From the NCBI GenBank assembly GCA_905193085.1, contig CAJJNI010000048.1, positions 1 to 13,777 of the forward strand: a DNA stretch of 13,777 nucleotides, read 5' to 3'. Positions 7,633-13,777 of this stretch are shown here, one piece after another. Made by a program: the position numbers and the translations under genes. Origin of the DNA: an uncultured Lachnospiraceae bacterium (GTDB lineage Bacteria > Bacillota > Clostridia > Lachnospirales > Lachnospiraceae). The notes under the pieces are model-generated. The model had not been told where the DNA came from, did not search any database, and saw only the letters and a program-made list of their open reading frames with translations. Every line of letters begins with the position of its first letter. Position 1 is the stretch's first letter.

Positions 7633-9477
7633 TCACTTTAAGCGACCGTTCTTTTTGCTTTTCAACTTTGAAATCAGAACAACGCATGCTCTCTCTTCAA
7701 CAACTATCTCTGATTCAACTTCTATTTCTGCCACCTGCTCATTTTCTTCAAAAGCGGTATTGACAACTCTGTACCAGCCCATCTTTTCAGGAATTTTTGG
7801 GAGCGCAAATTTTTGAGGCATCCAATTCATATTCAGTGCTATGTAAATAAATCTTCCATAAGTTTTTTTATCATAGTACATTATGGCAAAATGCCTGTCA
7901 CTTGGATGAAATTCCATATTCCACGGTTTTTCACCATGATATGATATAAACGGATAATTTTTTAAAATTCCACTTGTATTTTCCCATTCATTTGTACACC
8001 AGATATTTTTGTTAGATTTTCTGATTGAAATAAGTTTCTTCACAAACTGCTGCATATCATCATAAATACGTGGCGGATTCCAGTTTACCCAGCCATTCAC
8101 ATTATCCTGACAATATGCATTATTGTTTCCTTCCTGCGAATTACATAACTCATCACCTGCCAGAATTGCAGGTATTCCTTTTGAAAACATAAGCATAACC
8201 CATGCATTTTTCATCTGTCTTTTTCTTAAAGATAATATTTTCTTCTTTCTTGTTTTACCTTCTGCACCGCAATTCCAGCTGAAATTATAATCGGTTCCAT
8301 CAAGATTATCTTCACCATTTGCTTCATTATGCTTCTTTTCATAGGAAACCATATCATACATCGTAAAACCATCGTGACTGCATATATAATTTACAGAAGA
8401 ATAATATTTATCATCTTTTCGCATAAGATATGCCGTCTCTTCGCTTCTTCCCATATCACTTTTCAAAAATGAACGGACAGCCTGTTTATACTGTTCTGTA
8501 GATATTGCAAAATGTCTGTTATAATTATTATCTGACTCCTTATTTTTATCAGATATTTCACAAAGATAATTTGCATAAATTTTTACATCTGACAAATATG
8601 GGTCGTTGACTATCTCTGATATATCAGACACTTCACCCGTCAGATGAAAACCATCAGCCATGTATTCGCAGGTCCAGAATCTTAAACAGTCCAAAATAAA
8701 GCTTACTGATATATCTTTCGTGAAATAAAACTCAAAAATTATCTCCATATTATTTTTGTGGAGTTCTCTTACAAGCTCTTTTAGCTCTTTTGATGCATCG
8801 GATGAATATGCATAGGCATTTTTGACACTGAAATATCTGTTTTCGAGCGAATATCCCCAATAATTGCATTTATATTGCGGACTTAATTTATCTGCTTTGA
8901 AATCGTCTCTCTGTGCAATTGCATCAACAAATTCATAAACAGGCATTAACTCTATCTGGTTAATTCCTAAATCAATCAAATATGGTATTTTTTCCATGAT
9001 GCCCCTGAATGTTCCACGAAATTGAGCTTTTGATGAGACATGCTTCGTAAAACCTCTTGCATGCATTCTGTATAATATAACTTCTCCCATAGGTAATCCG
9101 GGATTCTTTGTGCCCTGCCAGTCAAATGGCTTTAACACAGCAGATTTAACATTTTCAAAATCTATATTTGTTCCAAATCTTTTTGTATTTTTCAAACAGA
9201 CCGTATAATCATCAATTTTTTTCTCCCCATCAACTTCATAATAATATTCTAATTCATCTGTATCTATGTCTTCAACTAATACAGAGGCTACACTCCCATA
9301 CATATAATCTTCCGTAACATCTATACTACATATCTGCATTTTGTTTTTTTCATTAAAAATGCAGAGACTGATACTCTTCGCCGGACCGGTTACTGCACAA
9401 AATTGTACTCCATCCGATGTTTTAGTCACGCCAAGGGGATATGGCTGACCTTTTTTGTATTTTATCAATTTTTTCAA
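7633..9477 (-). CDS. GlgX/isoamylase-like GH13 protein, probably catalytically inactive
   Basis: About 614 residues resembling glycogen-debranching GlgX/isoamylase: N-terminal beta-sandwich (YPLGVTKTSDGVQFCAV), YRMHARGFTKH, CNYWGYSLENRYFSV, NYICSHDGFTMYDMVSY, HNEANGEDNLDG, GDELCNSQEGNNNAYCQDN and a C-terminal beta domain. Conserved region IV keeps His368-Asp369, but region I (DVVxNH in enzymes) is EFYFTKD at 249-255; region II (GFRFD) is GFHLT, so the nucleophile Asp is Thr280; region III (AEPWD) is ANYLC, so the acid/base Glu is Asn303. Hydrolysis is therefore unlikely; glucan binding or a regulatory role is an inference. The frame extends to a TTG at 9522, but the promoter's -10 box covers that codon, and AGAGAGGGG sits 10 nt before the TTG at 9477. 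No signal peptide. No stops or frameshifts: an intact gene, not a pseudogene. Confidence 0.85.
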   Translation of the reverse strand: MKKLIKYKKGQPYPLGVTKTSDGVQFCAVTGPAKSISLCIFNEKNKMQICSIDVTEDYMYGSVASVLVEDIDTDELEYYYEVDGEKKIDDYTVCLKNTKRFGTNIDFENVKSAVLKPFDWQGTKNPGLPMGEVILYRMHARGFTKHVSSKAQFRGTFRGIMEKIPYLIDLGINQIELMPVYEFVDAIAQRDDFKADKLSPQYKCNYWGYSLENRYFSVKNAYAYSSDASKELKELVRELHKNNMEIIFEFYFTKDISVSFILDCLRFWTCEYMADGFHLTGEVSDISEIVNDPYLSDVKIYANYLCEISDKNKESDNNYNRHFAISTEQYKQAVRSFLKSDMGRSEETAYLMRKDDKYYSSVNYICSHDGFTMYDMVSYEKKHNEANGEDNLDGTDYNFSWNCGAEGKTRKKKILSLRKRQMKNAWVMLMFSKGIPAILAGDELCNSQEGNNNAYCQDNVNGWVNWNPPRIYDDMQQFVKKLISIRKSNKNIWCTNEWENTSGILKNYPFISYHGEKPWNMEFHPSDRHFAIMYYDKKTYGRFIYIALNMNWMPQKFALPKIPEKMGWYRVVNTAFEENEQVAEIEVESEIVVEERACVVLISKLKSKKNGRLK

Positions 9478-9521
9478 ATGTCTGTTTCCCCTCTCTGTAT
9501 CTTTTTTATTTTCTATTCGCA

Positions 9522-9550
9522 ATTATAACACGAACTGTCTGAATTGTATA
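9522..9550 (-). promoter_or_regulatory. Putative extended -10 promoter for the GlgX-like gene
   Basis: On the minus strand, TATACA (9550-9545), a 17-nt spacer ending in TGT, then a perfect TATAAT (9527-9522). Transcription would start near 9515, which rules out the TTG at 9522 as start and gives a leader of nearly 40 nt before the TTG at 9477. Confidence 0.6.
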
Positions 9551-9579
9551 TTAAATTTGAATTATTTTCTATTTTTATA

Positions 9580-9608
9580 TTTAAAATTATTACTTTTTCT
9601 ATTATAAT
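9580..9608 (+). promoter_or_regulatory. Putative promoter for the pseudouridine synthase gene
   Basis: TTTAAA (9580-9585), a 17-nt spacer and a perfect TATAAT (9603-9608). It sits in very AT-rich sequence, where chance matches are common, so confidence is modest. The leader would be about 27 nt and contains AAGGAGA ahead of the ATG at 9642. Confidence 0.45.
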
Positions 9609-9641
9609 TTAAAATATTTGTTAATCACAAGGAGAACATAA

Positions 9642-10523
9642 ATGAACCGCACATTTACTTATAATATAACATCTGATGACGAAGGAAAAAGCATATCTTT
9701 TTTCTTAAGGGAATTTGGATTTTCCCACCATATTCTTGTATCTTTAAAAAAAACACCCGGGAGTGTTGTATGCAATGATGAGCCGGTTTTTTTGAATACA
9801 GTTTTAAAAAAAAATGATATCCTTAAAATATATTACACAGAAGAAGGCCGTTCTGAAAATATTGTACCTTCTGATATTCCTCTTGATATTGTTTATGAAG
9901 ATGAAGATATTATTCTTATAAACAAGCAGGCAAAAACACCTGTACACCCATCTATAAGACATTATGAGAACACAATAGCAAAGGGACTTTGCAGTGATTT
10001 TCGAAAAAAGAATGAATTATTTAATGGCAGATGTATTAACAGGCTTGACGTAGATACGACAGGACTGATTTTAATAGCAAAGCATGCGGTAAGCGGTGCG
10101 ATATTATCATCTGACATGACAAAGCGCAAAATTCACAGACAATACCTTGCGATAGCGGAGGGAATGACTGCAAAGACCGGCAGAATATGTGCACCGATAG
10201 GCAGAGCAGATAACTCAATAATTGAGAGGAAAATTGATTTTGAAAACGGTGATTATGCTGTAACCAATTATGAGAGGCTGGCTTATAATAACGGTTATTC
10301 GCTCATTATGTTAAAGCTTGAGACAGGACGGACACACCAGATAAGGGTTCACATGAATTATATTAATCATCCACTTCCAGGTGATTATCTTTATAATCCG
10401 GTTTACGATAAAATAAACAGACAGCCGCTTCATTCCTACAGACTTGAATTTGTACACCCTGTAACAAAGAAATCCATGGAATTTTATGCGCCGCTGCCTG
10501 ATGATTTTAAAGTCTTTCTTTAA
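9642..10523 (+). CDS. RluA-family pseudouridine synthase
   Basis: A 293-residue enzyme that isomerises uridine to pseudouridine in rRNA or tRNA. Residues 13-65 form a short S4-like RNA-binding region. The catalytic domain follows, with VYEDEDIILINKQAKTPVHPS, the active-site motif NRLDVDTTGLILIAK (catalytic Asp136; the common HRLDxxTSG has His and Ser where this has Asn and Thr), and LETGRTHQIRVHMNYINHPLPGDYLY. The length suits RluD/YlyB-type members; the exact target uridine cannot be told. The ATG has AAGGAGA at good spacing. It converges on the ABC operon with a 42-bp gap, and its last codons are duplicated there. Confidence 0.93.
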   Translation: MNRTFTYNITSDDEGKSISFFLREFGFSHHILVSLKKTPGSVVCNDEPVFLNTVLKKNDILKIYYTEEGRSENIVPSDIPLDIVYEDEDIILINKQAKTPVHPSIRHYENTIAKGLCSDFRKKNELFNGRCINRLDVDTTGLILIAKHAVSGAILSSDMTKRKIHRQYLAIAEGMTAKTGRICAPIGRADNSIIERKIDFENGDYAVTNYERLAYNNGYSLIMLKLETGRTHQIRVHMNYINHPLPGDYLYNPVYDKINRQPLHSYRLEFVHPVTKKSMEFYAPLPDDFKVFL

Positions 10524-10562
10524 TTTTTTGCTGCCGCCTGATGATTTTAAAGTCTTTCTTTA
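10490..10562. repeat. 40-bp-offset direct duplication of the pseudouridine synthase 3' end
   Basis: Bases 10490-10522 and 10530-10562 match over 33 bp with two differences (10492/10532 and 10495/10535); the last 27 bases are identical. The first copy encodes the enzyme's final residues, PLPDDFKVFL then TAA. The second would encode LPPDDFKVFL then TAG but lies after the stop and in another frame (offset 40). It fills most of the gap to the convergent ABC gene. Confidence 0.95.
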
Positions 10563-10565
10563 GAA

Positions 10566-11483
10566 TTATTCTTCTTCGGCGGTTATTATAATCTTTCTGT
10601 CCTTACATTCTAATTTAATACGCTTGCCTTTTACACCGATAGCGTCAAGATATTCTTTTGGAATCTGGACTCTTCCGGCACGGTCTAACACTGCATACTC
10701 TTCATGTACAATTTCATTATTGTATTTTTGCAGTGTTTCTTCCTGCTCTGAAAGCAGTTCTATATTTTCAAGCTCTTTGGCATAATCTTTTTTCATGATA
10801 AACTCGCTGCTCATTTTTCCATCCCGTATTGAAATAACGCGGTTTACCTTTTTTGTAAGCTCCATATCATGTGTAACTATTACAACTGTTATGCCCCATT
10901 CTTTATTTACTTTCCTGAAAACATCTAAAATATAGTTACCTGTTTTTGAATCAACTGAACCTGTAGGCTCATCAGCGAGAAGAATTTTTGGCTTGTTGGC
11001 AAGTGCTATTGCAAGCGCAATTCTCTGCTGTTCTCCACCTGATAGCTGGCTTAATTTACTGTCTTTTTTATCGGACAGCCCAACAAGCCCGAGTAACTCC
11101 GCTGCTCTTTTTTCTTTATCTTCCGGATTGTCAAAAATCATCGGCATCTGGATATTTTGTATTGCAGTAAGATAAGGCAGCAGATTTCTTGCATTATTCT
11201 GCCATACAAACCCGACAGTTTTACGCTTATAATCAACAAGCTCTTTTTCTGTCATTGTAAATAGATTTTTTCCATCAACAAAAAGCTTTCCGGCTGTCGG
11301 TTTGTCAAGTCCGCCTATCATATTTAAAAATGTCGATTTACCGCTTCCACTGTTACCGACTATTGCCATAAGCTCTCCTTCTTCTATAGTTATATCAAGA
11401 CCCTGGAGAGCAAGAACTTCGATATCTTTTGATTTATATATTTTTACAAGATTGTCACACTCTATTAAATAATTATTTTCCAC
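10566..11483 (-). CDS. ABC exporter ATPase with C-terminal AbrB/MazE-like domain
   Basis: A 305-residue protein. Residues 1-225 are a LolD/MacB-type ABC ATPase: Walker A GNSGSGKST (43-51), Q-loop Gln95, signature LSGGEQ (147-152), Walker B ILLADEP (167-173) and switch His205, all intact. Residues 226-260 are a charged, probably helical linker. Residues 262-305 look like a swapped-hairpin AbrB/MazE domain (EYAVLDRAGRVQIPKEYL followed by short Lys-rich strands), a fold normally used for DNA binding or dimerisation. LolD-type ATPases usually end near residue 230, so this is an extension. The GTG start overlaps the upstream ATPase gene by 11 bases, implying translational coupling. The ATPase call is firm; the tail assignment is by motif resemblance. 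Confidence 0.92.
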   Translation of the reverse strand: MENNYLIECDNLVKIYKSKDIEVLALQGLDITIEEGELMAIVGNSGSGKSTFLNMIGGLDKPTAGKLFVDGKNLFTMTEKELVDYKRKTVGFVWQNNARNLLPYLTAIQNIQMPMIFDNPEDKEKRAAELLGLVGLSDKKDSKLSQLSGGEQQRIALAIALANKPKILLADEPTGSVDSKTGNYILDVFRKVNKEWGITVVIVTHDMELTKKVNRVISIRDGKMSSEFIMKKDYAKELENIELLSEQEETLQKYNNEIVHEEYAVLDRAGRVQIPKEYLDAIGVKGKRIKLECKDRKIIITAEEE

Positions 11484-12156
11484 TGATTATTTCACCGTCC
11501 TCCAGCTCGTACACAACATCTCCTACCGACATCAGACCGACATCATGAGTTGTCATAACAACAGTTACACCTTCTTTTTCAACAAGTTCCTTGAAAATTT
11601 TTACAACCTGAAGACTTGTATTAGTATCAAGTTCGGCAGTAGGCTCATCAGCAAAAATCAGTGCCGGTCTGTGTGCAATTGCCCTTGCTATTGCAACTCT
11701 CTGCTGCTCTCCGCCTGACATTTCCATAGGCATATGATTCATTCTCCCAAGAAGTCCTACCATCTTGAGACATTCTTTTACTCTTTCGTCCCTGTTTTCA
11801 TTTACACCGGCAAGCCGGAGCGCATATTCGACATTTTCATATGCACTCATAATCGGTATAAGGGCAACTGACTGGAATACAAAACCTATCTTGTTTCTTC
11901 TAAGCGTGACAATTTCTTCCTCAGAAAGTGAGGAGAATTTTAAATCGTTTAAATAAATTTCTCCCGCTGTAGGCTTATCAAGTGCACCAAGCAGATTCAT
12001 AAGCGTAGTTTTTCCAGAGCCTGATTTTCCTCTTAGTATAGTAAGTTTTCCTTTTGGTATTGTTATGTTGATGTTATTAAGAGCGCAAAATGTAGTTTTA
12101 TCAGGCATTTCAAATTTTCTTTCAAGATTTTCTGTTTTCATTAAAGTTTCGTACAT
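11473..12156 (-). CDS. ABC exporter ATPase, LolD/MacB type
   Basis: A 227-residue ATPase that would power the FtsX-like permease encoded just upstream. Walker A GKSGSGKTT (43-51), Q-loop Gln95, signature MSGGEQ (146-151), Walker B LIFADEP (166-172) and switch His204 are all present; the length is standard. The frame stays open to 12246, which would overlap the permease gene by 80 bases. The ATG at 12156 has AGGGGTG just upstream, leaves a 10-base gap from the permease stop and yields a normal N-terminus, so it is preferred. The order permease, ATPase, ATPase suggests one exporter with two different nucleotide-binding subunits. The substrate (lipid, peptide, antibiotic or lipoprotein) cannot be told from sequence. 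Confidence 0.93.
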   Translation of the reverse strand: MYETLMKTENLERKFEMPDKTTFCALNNINITIPKGKLTILRGKSGSGKTTLMNLLGALDKPTAGEIYLNDLKFSSLSEEEIVTLRRNKIGFVFQSVALIPIMSAYENVEYALRLAGVNENRDERVKECLKMVGLLGRMNHMPMEMSGGEQQRVAIARAIAHRPALIFADEPTAELDTNTSLQVVKIFKELVEKEGVTVVMTTHDVGLMSVGDVVYELEDGEIISGK

Positions 12157-12166
12157 TAGTTCACCC

Positions 12167-13777
12167 CTAATCTTCCCCAAGCTTAATTGCCTGTGTAATT
12201 TTAATTTTCTTAATAATATTTCCAAGAACCGCCATGCAGATTCCAATTACAAATACTACAACAAAATACATTTTGACAATGTCGCCGCCTGCGGTCATCA
12301 CCCTTAACGGAATTGATTCGTTTGTTGCAGAATATGCAATCTGGATAAGCGGAATGTATAATTTTGATGCAATAAAACCAATTACTGTTCCGGTAATGAT
12401 TGTCGGAAGAGTTATAAAAATCTGCTCAAATATAAGCATATTTAAAATTTCTCTCATTGTCATACCCATTGCCCTGAAAATACCAAACTGCAGAGCTCTT
12501 GCTTTTATTGACAATACCCAGTAAATCATAAATCCTGCTCCGCACAAAACGAGCACAACTACAAAACCAACAGTTAAAATACCGTTTGTACCCTGAATTA
12601 CAGGGTCATTTTTCATCTCAATTATCTGTTCTTTAGTATCTTTGAACATATTTAACTTAATATTTTTGTCTGCAATAAAATCATAAACAGGCTGTGTTGA
12701 CTTTTCCATTTTAATCCATACCTGATATGGTAAAACTCCGTCTATACTCTGAAGTCTGCTAAGATGTGATACGATAAGAAAATTGTCCATTTCATTTTCA
12801 GAACCGTCTGAATTAGTTTCGGTAACTTTCTTTTCATATCCCGGCCAGTAATCTACAAAACCGTAAATAACTCCTCTTACACTCTGTTTAGTTTCAGTCA
12901 TAAACATTACAACATCTCCGAGTTTATATCCAAGCTTGTCTCTAAAGTTAGTTGAAACCAGCACAGCACTCGTATTTTGTGAAATTGCATTTAAATAGTT
13001 ATACCAGTGTGTCGGAAGAAGTGTACTGTCTTCAAACCAGGCTGTCTGGCCAAAATCTTTTGTATTGATTCCCATAAGTGTTACTTTCTGGCTTTCAACT
13101 TTTTCATCAGAAGTCTGAACGCTGATTGAAGCTTCATTTGTAACATAAACTTTGGCAATATTTTTAACGCCTTCAATTGTTTTATATTTTTCAATATCAG
13201 GCTCTGTATAATCATCTGCATTTACTGCACCTGCTGCCTCTGATTTATCATTTTCATCATCACTCTTGCTGCTATCTGATTCATCTGATTTCTGTGTATC
13301 TTTATCCTGTGAATCCAAATCAGCTTCTACTTCATCTGACGCAGAATTATCTGTCGTATCATCATTTTGTGACTTGTCGTTATCGTCCCATTTCTCCATA
13401 AGGACTATATCAGCACCATTTGCATAGCTTATCTGATTTTCCTCGTTTGTATTTATTGTCCTTGCAGTCCTTGCATTGAAAATTCCAAGTGCAATTGTAA
13501 GAATAAGAAAAATCATAATAAAATACTGTTTGTTTTTTGAGCGGATAACCTGTAAAAATGACGCATAGGACTCAGGTTTCCATTTATTTTTGTTAATTTT
13601 AAATATAAGACCTGTTATAAGAGGGATAATTCTTAATGCCACAAGGCCTGCACCGACAATAAACAGTGAAGAACTTAAAAATAATAACGGGTCCATATTT
13701 GCACCGGCTGCTGCTTTCTTCACCAAATCAGCTTTGTTACTGTTAAAAGTATAGAAACCATAAAGTGAAACAGCAAG
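12167..13777 (-). CDS. FtsX-like ABC permease, 5' end outside the window
   Basis: The C-terminal 536 residues of a MacB/FtsX-type permease. The frame is open to the window edge (17 codons before the TTG at 13726), so the real start lies outside. Two hydrophobic segments near the edge (about residues 31-60) are followed by a helix (about 87-100), a long extracellular region, and three C-terminal helices separated by AMGMTMREIL, the pattern of the FtsX domain. The extracellular region opens with some 60 residues almost entirely of Asp, Ser, Lys, Glu and Asn (13387-13211), then a folded part (TLMGINTKDFGQTAW, GYKLGDVVMF). The visible part matches the second half of a large two-domain permease, so the full protein may be 800-1100 residues (inference). 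It heads the operon with the two ATPases. Confidence 0.9.
   Translation of the reverse strand, partial: LAVSLYGFYTFNSNKADLVKKAAAGANMDPLLFLSSSLFIVGAGLVALRIIPLITGLIFKINKNKWKPESYASFLQVIRSKNKQYFIMIFLILTIALGIFNARTARTINTNEENQISYANGADIVLMEKWDDNDKSQNDDTTDNSASDEVEADLDSQDKDTQKSDESDSSKSDDENDKSEAAGAVNADDYTEPDIEKYKTIEGVKNIAKVYVTNEASISVQTSDEKVESQKVTLMGINTKDFGQTAWFEDSTLLPTHWYNYLNAISQNTSAVLVSTNFRDKLGYKLGDVVMFMTETKQSVRGVIYGFVDYWPGYEKKVTETNSDGSENEMDNFLIVSHLSRLQSIDGVLPYQVWIKMEKSTQPVYDFIADKNIKLNMFKDTKEQIIEMKNDPVIQGTNGILTVGFVVVLVLCGAGFMIYWVLSIKARALQFGIFRAMGMTMREILNMLIFEQIFITLPTIITGTVIGFIASKLYIPLIQIAYSATNESIPLRVMTAGGDIVKMYFVVVFVIGICMAVLGNIIKKIKITQAIKLGED

Noticed and set aside
10507..10529. TTAAAG/CTTTAA hairpin followed by six T at the end of the pseudouridine synthase gene, as a terminator
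   Set aside because: The stem has only six pairs, five of them A-T, so it is too weak to call; the duplicated copy has an even poorer version.
12157..12246. N-terminal extension of the first ABC ATPase up to 12246
   Set aside because: It would overlap the permease gene by 80 bases and add 30 residues foreign to the family; the ATG at 12156 has a clear AGGGGTG.
13177..13401. Open frame of 74 codons on the plus strand opposite the permease's acidic insert
   Set aside because: It is the mirror of Asp/Ser-rich codons (His/Leu/Tyr/Ser strings) with no initiation signal; the permease frame explains the DNA.
1..13777. Mobile element, CRISPR array, tRNA/rRNA or defence system
   Set aside because: No transposase or integrase motifs, no regularly spaced repeats, no tRNA-like fold or rRNA stretch, and no nuclease or toxin-antitoxin pair; the AbrB-like segment is fused to an ATPase and is not a free antitoxin.

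Overview
The window is low-GC, densely coded DNA with Gram-positive style signals: strong GGAGG-type ribosome sites, TTG and GTG starts, TATAAT-like promoters (several with a TGn extension) and rho-independent terminators. Together with the gene content (a tgt-yajC pair, an acidic lipoprotein, an FtsX-type ABC exporter with a Ser/Asp-rich extracellular insert), this suggests a Clostridia chromosome, most likely Lachnospiraceae. That placement is an inference from style and remembered family resemblance, not from a search. I see no insertion sequence, phage gene, CRISPR array, rRNA or tRNA.

Layout. Bases 1-4290 are a leftward block: an unrecognised protein of about 705 residues, tgt (tRNA queuosine modification), yajC (Sec accessory, with its own promoter) and a small acidic lipoprotein, closed by a terminator at the left edge. 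A divergent promoter region (4289-4421) separates it from rightward aroC (chorismate synthase), which ends in a perfect 19-bp-stem terminator. The terminator also faces the next leftward unit: a sirtuin-like protein followed by a lactonase-type beta-propeller, from a good promoter at 7560-7588. Upstream lies a leftward GlgX/isoamylase-like gene. A second divergent promoter region (9523-9641) drives that gene leftward and an RluA-family pseudouridine synthase rightward. From 10566 to the right edge is a leftward ABC exporter operon: an FtsX-like permease (5' end outside the window), a LolD-type ATPase, and a second ATPase with a C-terminal AbrB/MazE-like domain.

Much of this is housekeeping. 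The most interesting points are two proteins that keep a familiar fold but seem to have lost their chemistry: the GH13 protein lacks the nucleophile and acid/base residues, and the sirtuin has rebuilt NAD-binding loops while keeping the catalytic His and the zinc site. Others are the ATPase-AbrB fusion, the orphan protein ahead of tgt, and a 40-bp-offset duplication of the end of the pseudouridine synthase gene. No intergenic stretch exceeds 300 bases; the largest are 4280-4421, 5526-5647, 7471-7632 and 9478-9641, and their contents are listed.
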